A stretch of 64,000 nt of DNA from Flavobacteriales bacterium. GTDB taxonomy: Bacteria > Bacteroidota > Bacteroidia > Flavobacteriales_F > PHOS-HE28. Below are positions 9,601 through 17,480 of the stretch, in pieces. The DNA lies in NCBI GenBank assembly GCA_020635675.1, contig JACJZJ010000002.1, positions 1-64,000 of the forward strand, read 5' to 3'. Both the position numbers and the translations under genes were made by a program. How positions within the stretch are numbered: the stretch's first letter is position 1; every line of letters begins with the position of its first letter. The notes beneath the pieces were generated by a model, which worked only from the letters and a program-made list of their open reading frames with translations, was not told where the DNA came from and searched no databases.

Positions 9601-9696
9601 CGGAGCTACAAGTTCGCCTCGGGTTACGACCTCGATTTCGACAAATACACCTACGGCACCGAGTACATCCTCACCCTGTCCTATTCGATCCGCTGA
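6604..9696 (+). CDS. TonB-dependent outer-membrane receptor with carboxypeptidase-regulatory-like domain
   Basis: 1030 residues. The signal peptide (MFRSLVAFVLLLVAGIVQAQ) makes the ATG at 6604 preferable to the upstream TTG at 6583; AAAGGAAG precedes it and TATCCTTG at 6578 is a candidate -7 element. After the signal comes a CarboxypepD_reg-like domain (VRGKVTDPRGEALIGATI), then a plug domain with ADRYIVNTINGSRVP and a long 22-strand-type barrel ending in an aromatic strand (YILTLSYSIR). Such receptors import substrates using TonB/ExbBD energy. The substrate is not readable from sequence. Only three bases separate it from the next gene, so the first secreted paralogue is very likely co-expressed and may be its surface partner. 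Confidence 0.92.
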   Translation: MFRSLVAFVLLLVAGIVQAQGTVRGKVTDPRGEALIGATIVLKDDPGTGTTTDLDGNYSLRLDRSGPTIIVVAFVSFESQELTLEPKSGEVVVANFELAEKNIELKQVEVVAKARRSGDAYLERMKVNSATNVDFISKDVMARTGDGDAASAVKRITGVSTVGSFVTVRGLADRYIVNTINGSRVPTLDPFTNNLRLDLFPTGLLDNIVITKTASPDLPGDWSGAYLSMNTSDYPSRLMVSISSAIGYNPNSSYKKIVSASIGSTDLLGWDDGSRDVPDGVPSDVEDFPTFVDPDLYQQLVLLGLQNWLDHYGITGSTPGFTSTNMGTSSTLQHLALTELGLLPPALLNDANAVQVAVDAYNSMYDLPYFSPTVNGELATLNNKWDNSHWRVGETTGDPNYNISLSIGNQVDLFKKKEQPKQLGYLIGLRYMAETQYDAESTIERSPERYDDENPGDIYFKKGDQKVSQVSNGWNALGNLSFKLDRNNTFSLMAMANVLGQNNARYLQYLQPGINSSTFVSEDQFYEQRRLWVFQYGSKHLIPALNLTVNADVSYSTGERDVLDMKSVKYILPPPGQPISDVDGAQGPPGRIYRYLNEDMLDARLGLELPLADDVKRPRKFKFGGAFRHDERTNEQKYYTVLDAPGPTQWEDPGRFELGPDGRFPSRYAPYGSFKDNDIGILDVWAGYAMVDLALSGRLRLVAGARAEHTDLISDIQRFHELNIAADDTIRGTVGDVSINGALTPEPKPARPGQIDQWDLLPSANLIYKLRDQVDAPMNLRLSYFRSLGRPSFREFSVVQYYDYLLQATIYGNPDLRMTRIDNADVRLEYFFKNGDNISLSGFYKHFEDHIELLQTAGGGFTWRNANSSHVYGAELEGKFRILRGLVWRGNLTLMSSESELTFNVNGEERDFTTEMFGQAPYIVNSMLSYGLDSLQLTFGVSYNVQGPKLAVTNSEVAPDGIRAYEMPRHLIDITVNKKFGKHWGVKFRVRDLLNAPRRRSYKFASGYDLDFDKYTYGTEYILTLSYSIR

Positions 9697-9699
9697 CCC

Positions 9700-11028
9700 A
9701 TGCGTGCCGCGACACACCTCCTCCCGCTGCTGGCACTGGCCGTTCCGCTGACCCTTCACCTGGAGGTCGAGGCCCAGAGCGACATCGAGAACGTGATCGT
9801 GGAGACCTACTACATCAGCAACGCCGACGATGGCACGGATACGGTCGGCAGCACCCTGATCGAAGGCAGCCGTACGTACCGCGTTTTCCTGGATCTCTGC
9901 GACGACTGTTCCCTGCGCGCGATCTATGGCGACGCCAACCATGCGCTCGTGATCGCGAGCACCGCCCCCTTCTTCAACAACCTTGACCGGGGGAAGACCT
10001 ACGGCCACGAGATCAACAACAGCGCCCTGGACGAGAACACCGTAGCGCTGGACAGCTGGCTGTCGATGGGCGCGGCGAGCAATCAGAAGTTCGGGATCCT
10101 GAAGGCGGAGGACAGCGATGGCTCGATCGTCGGTGGATCGAACAACGACGGTGGGAGCGCATCCGTACCGGGTGGGCTCTTGGTCAACAACGATCCCGAC
10201 GCAGGGATCCCACTCACCGACGCGGACGGCCTTGCACCGCTCAATGGCGGTGTGGCGCTGCCCCCGAACTTCTTCCACACCGGTGACGACCCGGCCGTGG
10301 TGTTCAAGGATAGCACGCTGTACGACCTGTTCATCTCCTATGATGCCCGGATCGGCTGCGCCGCCCCGGGCGTTCAGGGGCCCACCTCGGAGAACAAGGT
10401 CCTGATCGCCCAGCTGACCACCACCGGTGACCTGACGTTCGCATTGAACGTCGAGGTGGAGCGTGGGAACGGCGACGTGGTGAAGTATGTCGCGAACGAC
10501 AGCATCCTTCTGGCGGACGAGACGGCGAGCGGCCTGCTGAACTATCCACCGGTGTGCGGTTGCACCGACCCGAACTACGTGGAGTACGACCCCTCGGCCG
10601 GATGCGATGATGGCAGCTGTCAGACCCCGATCGTGTTCGGCTGCCTCGACACGCTCGCCTGCAACTACGATGCATCTGCGAATTTCAATGTGGAGGCATT
10701 GTGCTGCTATGGCCCGAACGACTGCAACGGCCTGGACATCACCCTGATCTGTCCGGACGCCGGAGTGGAGGACCTTGAAGCTCCGACCTTCACACTATTT
10801 CCCAACCCGGCCTCTGAACGTCTGTTCATCGAGAACGCCGGACGGCCCAGTGGAACGCTCGAAGTTCGCCTCCTGGACCTGACCGGTCGCACCGTGCATC
10901 GCACGCAGGTCGATCCCACACCGGGTGGTCGGTCCGCGATCGATATCCGTTCACTGCCGGCCGGTCCATACATCGTGCACCTGCACGGCAAGAGCGTGGA
11001 ACGCACGTTCCGCCTGATGGTGCGCTGA
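9700..11028 (+). CDS. Secreted paralogue 1 with T9SS sorting domain
   Basis: 442 residues: signal peptide ending EVEAQ, an N-terminal ~240-residue domain shared with the products at 11143, 12450 and 15112 (IENVIVETYY, TYRVFLDL, FFNN, LDENTVALDSWLSMGAAS, SDGSIVGG, ENKVLIAQLTTTG), then a Cys/Asp segment (CGCTDPNYVEYDPSAGC, repeated as FGCLDTLACNYDASA) and a type A T9SS C-terminal domain (FTLFPNPASERL, ending SVERTFRLMVR). The CTDPNYVEYDPSA motif resembles repeats seen in secreted Bacteroidota proteins. It should be exported and attached at the cell surface. The shared N-domain is not one I can name; function unknown. Confidence 0.88.
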   Translation: MRAATHLLPLLALAVPLTLHLEVEAQSDIENVIVETYYISNADDGTDTVGSTLIEGSRTYRVFLDLCDDCSLRAIYGDANHALVIASTAPFFNNLDRGKTYGHEINNSALDENTVALDSWLSMGAASNQKFGILKAEDSDGSIVGGSNNDGGSASVPGGLLVNNDPDAGIPLTDADGLAPLNGGVALPPNFFHTGDDPAVVFKDSTLYDLFISYDARIGCAAPGVQGPTSENKVLIAQLTTTGDLTFALNVEVERGNGDVVKYVANDSILLADETASGLLNYPPVCGCTDPNYVEYDPSAGCDDGSCQTPIVFGCLDTLACNYDASANFNVEALCCYGPNDCNGLDITLICPDAGVEDLEAPTFTLFPNPASERLFIENAGRPSGTLEVRLLDLTGRTVHRTQVDPTPGGRSAIDIRSLPAGPYIVHLHGKSVERTFRLMVR

Positions 11029-11142
11029 GGGTTCACACCTACTTCAGACAAGCCTTGATCGCGCGTAACGATCTCTTCGATCTGACGGAACATCGCCGGG
11101 ATCGTGCGCCGGTAGCTTCGCGGCCAAGAAGTCTTTCCTTCG

Positions 11143-12441
11143 ATGCGACATCCCTACTTCCTTCCGCTCCTTCTCGCCACGATCCCGTTCCGGACCCTGC
11201 AAGCCCAGTACACTCCACCGGACCCTTCCGGGTTCCAGGGGATCATCGTGGAACCCTACTACATGGCCGACAGCGCGGATGCGGCCGACCTGGACGGCAG
11301 TTCCCAATTGGTGCCCGGTGCGGTGACATACCGGGTGTTCGTTGATCTGAAAGCAGGGTACAAGCTGCTGACCGTGGGCGGTTTTCAGGACCACCCGATC
11401 ACCTTTTCCACCACCACGAGCTTCTTCAACAACGACGACAGGGGCGAGGCCTGGGGCGACGCCATCGGTCACACGCACCTGGACGAGAACACGGTGGCCA
11501 TCGATTCATGGTTGAGCATGGGAGCGGCGTCGGACATGCACTGGGGCGTATTGAAATCAGCGGACCCGGACGGTTCGATCGTGGGCGGTGCGAACAACGA
11601 TGGCGGAAGCAATGGTGTTCCGGGCGGTCTGCTCGTGAACGACGTGCCGTTGACGGGGATCCCCTTGACGACGGCCGATGGGTTGTGGGATAATGGTACG
11701 CCGCCCACCACGACCTCGGTGGGAACGCCGCCGGCGATGTTCGACGCCGGCACGGGCAACTCCTATTCCGATGACAATTTCGCCTGGGCCGTGCTCGGCG
11801 GGACCGAGGGACCGGACACGACCAACCGGATCCTGATCGGCCAGTTCACCACCGACGGCGAGTTCCAGTTCTGCCTCAACCTTTGGGTGCGGATCCCCGA
11901 CAGTCTCGTCTGCCCCGACCCGAACTGCCATCAGATCATGGAATTCTATGGCAACCTGCTCGCCTCCGACACGGCGGGCACGGGCTACAATACCGACAAT
12001 AAATTCACGGACCCGAGCCTCTGCTTCGACTCCGGTCAGACCGTTGTGGATTGCGAAGGTGTCCCGAACGGGCCCGCATTGCCTGGCACGCCTTGTGACG
12101 ACGGCGACCCGAACACCACGAACGACACCTGGGACGCAGGTTGCAATTGCGCGGGCATGCCCGTGGGCATCGAAGAGCTTGGTGGCGGAACGGTGAACGT
12201 GACCACCCGACCGAACCCGGTGCGCGACGTGCTCTGGACCGAGATCGAGACCACGCAAGCGGCGCAAACCCATCTCGAACTGCGCGACGCCGTGGGTGGC
12301 CTGTTGCTGAGCAGGGACCTCGGCATCATCACCGGTCGGCACCCGGAGACCATCGACATGAGCGGGTTCACCTCAGGGATCTACTTCCTGAACGTGACGG
12401 TGGACGACCACGCGCACATCGAGCGGATCACCCACTTCTGA
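11143..12441 (+). CDS. Secreted paralogue 2 with one CDDGD module and T9SS sorting domain
   Basis: 432 residues: signal peptide (ending LQAQ), the same N-domain as its upstream neighbour (IIVEPYYMAD, TYRVFVDL, LDENTVAIDSWLSMGAAS, DPDGSIVGGANNDGG), a single Cys/Asp-rich module (GTPCDDGDPNTTNDTWDAGC) and a T9SS C-terminal domain (TTRPNPVRDVLW to IERITHF). It is the closest relative of paralogue 1 in the array. The 114-base gap before it holds no clear terminator. Expected on the cell surface; a binding or structural role is inferred, with no catalytic motif visible. Confidence 0.87.
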   Translation: MRHPYFLPLLLATIPFRTLQAQYTPPDPSGFQGIIVEPYYMADSADAADLDGSSQLVPGAVTYRVFVDLKAGYKLLTVGGFQDHPITFSTTTSFFNNDDRGEAWGDAIGHTHLDENTVAIDSWLSMGAASDMHWGVLKSADPDGSIVGGANNDGGSNGVPGGLLVNDVPLTGIPLTTADGLWDNGTPPTTTSVGTPPAMFDAGTGNSYSDDNFAWAVLGGTEGPDTTNRILIGQFTTDGEFQFCLNLWVRIPDSLVCPDPNCHQIMEFYGNLLASDTAGTGYNTDNKFTDPSLCFDSGQTVVDCEGVPNGPALPGTPCDDGDPNTTNDTWDAGCNCAGMPVGIEELGGGTVNVTTRPNPVRDVLWTEIETTQAAQTHLELRDAVGGLLLSRDLGIITGRHPETIDMSGFTSGIYFLNVTVDDHAHIERITHF

Positions 12442-12449
12442 CCACCGCC

Positions 12450-13238
12450 ATGAACGGATCGATCGCTGCGGTGTTGCTCGCCGGATGCCTGATCCATTGC
12501 GCGACCATCGCGGAGGCCCAGGACATCGATAGCGTCTTCGTCGAGACCTATCACGTCGCGCCGGACCCCGACGGAGGTGCCGCGCCGCTGGTGACCTATC
12601 GGATCTACGTGGACCTGGCGGCCGGCCGGACGTTGCAGATGGTGTACGGGAATGAGGACCACCAGCTCTATCTGAAGACGACCACGGACTTCTTCAACGA
12701 CAAGAAGCACGGGGCCAAGATCGGCGACCACATCCCGGCGGACAGTCTGAACGCATTCCCCCTCGCGATCGATTCCTGGTTGACACTTGGAGCAGCGAGC
12801 GACCAGGATCTGGCCGTGCCGCTCCGGCTCGACCCCGATGGGTCGCGGCTCACCTGCCCACCCTATTCCGGAGCCGGCGTAAAGAGCGACAACCTCGGGC
12901 TGGTGCCACCCCTTCCCCTCAACAGGAGCGATGGTCTGTTGCGCGTGGACTCCGTACCCCCGGTGGTTGGCTTCCGCATGGACCCAGGCTACTTCGGCCA
13001 CATCCGCGGATCCGTGGTACATACAATGGACGGCGCCTGGGCGGTGATGGGCGGAACGAAAGGACCGACCCCGGAGAATATCGTCCTGATCGCACAGGTG
13101 AGCACCACCGGAATACTGTCCTATGCCTTCAATGTGCAGATCGGCCTTCCGGACGGTTCGGCCGTCAAGTACGTCTGGCGAGATGCCGGGGATGACGAAT
13201 CCTACCATCCCGACCTGCTGCACGGCAGGGTCCCCTGA
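12450..13238 (+). CDS. Secreted paralogue 3, lacks a sorting domain
   Basis: 262 residues from the ATG at 12450, eight bases after the previous stop; the frame is open much further upstream but overlaps paralogue 2, and the signal peptide (SIAAVLLAGCLIHCATIAEAQ) fixes this start. It carries only the family N-domain (DSVFVETYH, TYRIYVDL, TTTDFFND, LAIDSWLTLGAAS, ENIVLIAQVSTTG) and stops soon after it, so the Cys module and T9SS domain of its relatives are missing. It may be a soluble periplasmic or secreted form, or a decayed copy. Cysteines in the signal (GCLIHC) could also hint at lipidation but do not fit a lipobox well. Confidence 0.82.
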   Translation: MNGSIAAVLLAGCLIHCATIAEAQDIDSVFVETYHVAPDPDGGAAPLVTYRIYVDLAAGRTLQMVYGNEDHQLYLKTTTDFFNDKKHGAKIGDHIPADSLNAFPLAIDSWLTLGAASDQDLAVPLRLDPDGSRLTCPPYSGAGVKSDNLGLVPPLPLNRSDGLLRVDSVPPVVGFRMDPGYFGHIRGSVVHTMDGAWAVMGGTKGPTPENIVLIAQVSTTGILSYAFNVQIGLPDGSAVKYVWRDAGDDESYHPDLLHGRVP

Positions 13239-13512
13239 TCCAAGGGCCGGTCGAACGAGCTCGTTCACCCGCTCTCCACATCCCGATGATCCCGATGCAC
13301 GGATGCTATCGGGCGGCCGTCGAAAGATCTTACGATCGGACAACAATGAGGTGCGGTCCGCTTTGCGATCGCTTCACGCTGCGGTCAGGGAACATTGACC
13401 AAATCGTGTCCTTTTCCTAACCGATCGCGGACGGGGTCACAGGGAGCTTTGTGCCGCTCATCGATGTGATGAGATCGGAACAGAAAACCCTAACCCCCAA
13501 ACTCCGAAGACC
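13239..13512 (+). promoter_or_regulatory. 274-base intergenic region with palindrome and candidate promoter
   Basis: Contains a perfect 14-bp palindrome, GAACGAGCTCGTTC, at 13254-13267, a small CCCGAT/ATCGGG hairpin after it, and GAGCTTTG at 13444-13451, one mismatch from the Bacteroidota -7 element TAnnTTTG. A ~55-base A-rich leader then reaches the next ATG. No T-tract terminator is obvious. It probably starts a second transcript for the genes at 13513 and 15112. Confidence 0.35.
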
Positions 13513-15072
13513 ATGAAGACCATTTCAAAGTTGACCCTTGCGGCGGGCATCGCGGCGCTGGGCACCACCGGAAGCCAAGCCCAGTCGGTGGGCTCGGCCT
13601 GCGGTTGTCCGGACGTTTCGTCGAGGACCGTCGTGAACATGTCCACGCTGGTGGACGGTAGCCTGAACCTCGCCAGCAACAGCACCACCCTGACCTGCAA
13701 CAACCTGTACGTCCTGAACACCCGGGTGTACGTGAACGACGGTCAGGACCTGTACATCGAACCCGGGACGGTGATCAAGGCGAACTCGAACCCGGGCGCC
13801 GCGTACTCAGTGATCGTATCGCGTGGTGGACAGATCTGGGCGAACGGCAGCCAGAGCTGCCCGATCATCATGACGGCCGCAGCCGACCCTCTCGACGGTT
13901 CCTACTCCGTGACCAACCGCGGTCAGTGGGGCGGTCTGCTGGTGCTGGGCCGCGCCTACAACAACGTGCGGAACAACGATGCCAACTCGGGCAGCGTCGC
14001 TCCCACGGGTACCGATGGCGTCGGTCTGATCGAGGGCCTGCTCCTCGGCGACACGCGCAATTACTACGGCATGCCCGTGGGCCAGGAGGTCAACGATGAC
14101 AACTCCGGCATCCTGCGCTACGTGTCCGTGCGTTACGGTGGCGAATCCATCGGCCTGGACAACGAGATCAACGCGTTCTCCTTCGGTTCCGTCGGTACCG
14201 GCACCACGATCGATCACATCGAGGCGATCTCCAACAAGGACGACGGCGCCGAGTTCTTCGGTGGCAAGGCCCGTGTGAAGTACCTCGTGTCGATGCACAA
14301 CGATGACGACTACTGCGATTGGGACGAAGGTTTCGACGGTCGCATCCAGTTCGTCTATGGCCTGCAGGGTCCGGACAACAGCGGTGGATCGAACAACCAG
14401 GGCGACAACGGTTTCGAGATGGACAGCGACGACGCCCCGACGAACTTCGCCGACGGCGGAGCCCGTTCCACCCCGATCGTCTACAACGCCACGATCATCG
14501 CCCGCAACCTGAACGACGTGGGCCTGGAGGCCAAGGAGCGTACGCAGGGCAGCATCTACAACAGCATCTTCGCCCGCTTCGACAAGGGCCTGAACCTGAC
14601 CGCCGACTGCTACACCTTCTGGAACGCCGGCACCTTCAATGTGAAGAACTGCACCTTCCAGGAGTGCACCACGCCGCTGGCCGTTCCCGGTGGAGCGACC
14701 CCTGCCGACAACACGAAGTTCTTCACCACGGACGGCAACCTGAGCGTGGGTGCGAACTCTCTGATCGACGCGACCTACACGATGACCCAGCCCGGCAACG
14801 TGCTGACGGACCGCGTGAACCCGGTGCCCGCCGCCGGTACGGCCACCACGACGCTGACGCCTCCTGTTGACGGCTTCTTCACAGGGGCCGCCTACCGCGG
14901 TGCCTTCGAGCCCGGCGCCACGCCCTGGACCCAGGGTTGGACGCTCGCCTCGCAGCTCGGTTCTGACGTGAGCGCCGTGGCCGGTTGCGCCGGTGACCTG
15001 AACCACGATGGTCTGGTGAACACCGCCGACTTCGGTCTGTTCGTGAACGCCTTCGGTGGCACCTGTTACTAA
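13513..15072 (+). CDS. Secreted beta-helix-like protein with C-terminal dockerin-like motif
   Basis: 519 residues: signal peptide (ending GSQAQ), then a repetitive all-beta body with motifs of a Bacteroidota secreted family often found near TonB receptors (RGQWGGLLVLGRA, DDNSGILRYVSVRYGG, EINAFSFGSVGTGTTIDHIEA, KDDGAEFFGGKARVKYLVS). The spacing suits a right-handed parallel beta-helix. The last ~25 residues (GDLNHDGLVNTADFGLFVNA) form one EF-hand/dockerin-like calcium loop with NADFGLFVNAFGG, in place of a T9SS domain. The role is unknown; surface attachment through the dockerin-like segment is an inference. Codon use is like its neighbours. Confidence 0.85.
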   Translation: MKTISKLTLAAGIAALGTTGSQAQSVGSACGCPDVSSRTVVNMSTLVDGSLNLASNSTTLTCNNLYVLNTRVYVNDGQDLYIEPGTVIKANSNPGAAYSVIVSRGGQIWANGSQSCPIIMTAAADPLDGSYSVTNRGQWGGLLVLGRAYNNVRNNDANSGSVAPTGTDGVGLIEGLLLGDTRNYYGMPVGQEVNDDNSGILRYVSVRYGGESIGLDNEINAFSFGSVGTGTTIDHIEAISNKDDGAEFFGGKARVKYLVSMHNDDDYCDWDEGFDGRIQFVYGLQGPDNSGGSNNQGDNGFEMDSDDAPTNFADGGARSTPIVYNATIIARNLNDVGLEAKERTQGSIYNSIFARFDKGLNLTADCYTFWNAGTFNVKNCTFQECTTPLAVPGGATPADNTKFFTTDGNLSVGANSLIDATYTMTQPGNVLTDRVNPVPAAGTATTTLTPPVDGFFTGAAYRGAFEPGATPWTQGWTLASQLGSDVSAVAGCAGDLNHDGLVNTADFGLFVNAFGGTCY

Positions 15073-15111
15073 GAAGAAGGTTCCCGTGAGGACCCCAACA
15101 AGAAACAAGTC

Positions 15112-17406
15112 ATGAGACCTGAATTGAAAAAGATCCTTCTCGGCTCAGCGCTGATGCTCGGCGGACTGACCGCCGGAGCGCAGGGTCTGGAGAACGTGGT
15201 CGTGGAGGAATACCACACGATCACCCAGGCCGACGCTGATTACTACAATATCGACCTGGCCGGTGGCAGCTACGCGCTCGTGCCGGGCATGAAGTGCTAT
15301 CGGATCTACCTGGACATGGCGCCGAACTACAAGCTGCTCCAGGTCTATGGTGCACCCGGTACACCGTCCCCGAACCCGTTGGACATCACCACGACCACGA
15401 ACTTCTGGAACGACGACGACGTGGCCAATGACGAACTCGCTCCCCAGACCCGTCGTCTGGACGAGGGTGCCATGTTCGACTCGTTCATCACCATCAACCG
15501 CGCGGGTATATCCGGCGGCACCGCCGGTTGCGGCACCAATACCGAGCAATTCGGTGTGCTGCGCAGCGACGACACGGACGGTGACCTGACCACATGTGGC
15601 AGTTATCCGGGGTTCACCGGTAACGACGGGAACATTCCCGGCACCGGCCCGAACCTGACCTACAACCTGGGTCTAACGATGGACTTTGCGGCGTTCACCG
15701 GCAATGGAAGCACGTTCACCTGTGTGGACGAATCCTGGACGACGCTTCCGGCCAGCCAGGGTGTGGATCCCGCCGGCACCAACCGGATGCTCATCGCCCA
15801 GGTGACCACTGACGGTCAGCTGAGCTTCCACCTCAACGTCCAGCTGTCGGACCCGAACCAGAACGTGGAGACCTACGTCTGGAACCAGGCCGGCCCGGGT
15901 GAGGTGGTCAGCCCGCTGCTCACCTACCCCGCTGTCACGGACTGCGAAGGCGTTGTCGGCGGCTCCGCCCTGCCAGGCACTGGCTGCGACGATGGCGACT
16001 TCCTTACCGTGAACGACATGTGGGACGCCAATTGCGTTTGCACCGGCGATCCGGTGGACTGCCTTGGCGTGCCCAACGGCAACGCCCTACCTGGCACCGC
16101 TTGTGATGACCAGGATGCCGGCACGTACAACGATCTGTACGATGCCAACTGCAACTGCGCCGGCACACCGTACGATTGCCCGGCACTGATGGCCAACATC
16201 GGCGACGCCTGCGACGACGGCGACCCCAACACCTCCGATGATGTGGTGGATGCCAACTGCGTATGTGTAGGCATCTCGATCTTCGACTGCCCGAACCTGA
16301 TGGCCGACATCGGCGACGCCTGCGACGATGGCGATGCGGGCACCTACGGCGATGTGGTCGATGCCAACTGCGTGTGCACCGGTACGCCCTACGACTGCCC
16401 GGCACTGATGGCCAACATCGGTGACGCCTGCGACGACGGCGACCCCAACACCAGCAACGATGTCGTCGGTTCCAACTGTGTGTGCGCGGGTACCCCCGGT
16501 GGCTGCACGGAGAACCTCACCTTGGAGATCACACTGGACGACTTCGGCAGCGAGACCACCTGGGAGATCTACGACGAGACCGGTACGATCCTCATCGACA
16601 TGGGCGGCCCCTACGCCGATGGCATGGGCGGCACCGTGATCACGGAGGACCTATGCCTCAACCAGATGTGCTACCGCCTGGTGGTGAACGATGATGGAGG
16701 CAACGGCATCACCAACGGTGGATACATCCTCCGCGATGCCATGGGCCGCCGCATCATCGACGCGAACGGTGGGTTCGTCTCCTCCAGCAGCGTGCTCTAT
16801 CCCTTCTGCCTGCCTGTCAGCAACCAGGGGATCATCGATGCCTTCTGCGACCGCATGGACCTGGTGTACTCCACGAGCACCCAGATCTACGCGCACCACC
16901 AGCCGGGTGCCTCGGGCTACCAGTTCTGGATCTTCGATCCGCACGGAAGCTACTCGCGCCGTGTCTTCAAGACCACGCAGAGCCTGGCCCCGTTGAGCCT
17001 GGTGACCCTGCCGGTCCCGGCCGACATCGACCTGAACGTGCGTGTGCGCGCGCTGATCGGCGGCAACTACTCGCAGTTCGGCGACGCCTGCCGCATGCGT
17101 CTGAACACCCCGGGTCAGCGTGACCTGATCGTTCAGCCGAACAGCGCAGCGCTCACGATCTACCCCAACCCCAACCGCACCGGTCTGCTCTACGTGGACC
17201 TGCAGCAATTGGGCGAGGGCATGCATGACGTGCAGATCGACATGTTCAACGCCATGGGTCAACGGGTGTTGGGCCAGCAGGTCAAGGCCGAAGGCGAGGA
17301 ACTGCAGCAGCAGCTGCAGCTCGACCGTGGCATGGCCGCCGGACTGTACACCATCATCGTGACCACCGACGGATCACAGCTCTCCGATCGCGTGGTCATC
17401 GAGTGA
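15112..17406 (+). CDS. Secreted paralogue 4 with five CDDGD modules and T9SS sorting domain
   Basis: 764 residues, 39 bases after the beta-helix gene. Order: signal peptide (ending TAGAQ), the family N-domain (ENVVVEEYH, CYRIYLDM, TTTNFWNDDD, TNRMLIAQVTTDG), five Cys/Asp-rich modules of 36-39 residues (type GDACDDGDPNTSDDVVDANC), a beta-sandwich with DDGGNGITNGGY, an FN3-like segment (YQFWIFDPHGSYSRRVFK), and a T9SS domain (LTIYPNPNRTGLLYVDLQQ to LSDRVVIE). The last half has the same domain order as the 1504-residue protein at 22210. Likely a surface-anchored adhesin or scaffold; calcium binding by the modules is inferred. Confidence 0.87.
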   Translation: MRPELKKILLGSALMLGGLTAGAQGLENVVVEEYHTITQADADYYNIDLAGGSYALVPGMKCYRIYLDMAPNYKLLQVYGAPGTPSPNPLDITTTTNFWNDDDVANDELAPQTRRLDEGAMFDSFITINRAGISGGTAGCGTNTEQFGVLRSDDTDGDLTTCGSYPGFTGNDGNIPGTGPNLTYNLGLTMDFAAFTGNGSTFTCVDESWTTLPASQGVDPAGTNRMLIAQVTTDGQLSFHLNVQLSDPNQNVETYVWNQAGPGEVVSPLLTYPAVTDCEGVVGGSALPGTGCDDGDFLTVNDMWDANCVCTGDPVDCLGVPNGNALPGTACDDQDAGTYNDLYDANCNCAGTPYDCPALMANIGDACDDGDPNTSDDVVDANCVCVGISIFDCPNLMADIGDACDDGDAGTYGDVVDANCVCTGTPYDCPALMANIGDACDDGDPNTSNDVVGSNCVCAGTPGGCTENLTLEITLDDFGSETTWEIYDETGTILIDMGGPYADGMGGTVITEDLCLNQMCYRLVVNDDGGNGITNGGYILRDAMGRRIIDANGGFVSSSSVLYPFCLPVSNQGIIDAFCDRMDLVYSTSTQIYAHHQPGASGYQFWIFDPHGSYSRRVFKTTQSLAPLSLVTLPVPADIDLNVRVRALIGGNYSQFGDACRMRLNTPGQRDLIVQPNSAALTIYPNPNRTGLLYVDLQQLGEGMHDVQIDMFNAMGQRVLGQQVKAEGEELQQQLQLDRGMAAGLYTIIVTTDGSQLSDRVVIE

Positions 17407-17432
17407 CGCGTCGCACGTCGCTCACTTAGGCA

Positions 17433-17462
17433 GGGGGCCGCTCCATCACCGGGGCGGCCCCC
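17433..17462. terminator. bidirectional terminator between convergent genes
   Basis: GGGGGCCGCTCC, loop ATCACC, GGGGCGGCCCCC: a 12-bp stem with one wobble pair. It sits between the plus-strand paralogue 4 (stop 17406) and the minus-strand CHAT gene (stop 17481) and could serve both, although T-tracts are weak. Confidence 0.7.
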
Positions 17463-17480
17463 CGTCCTTTTGGAAAAGGA

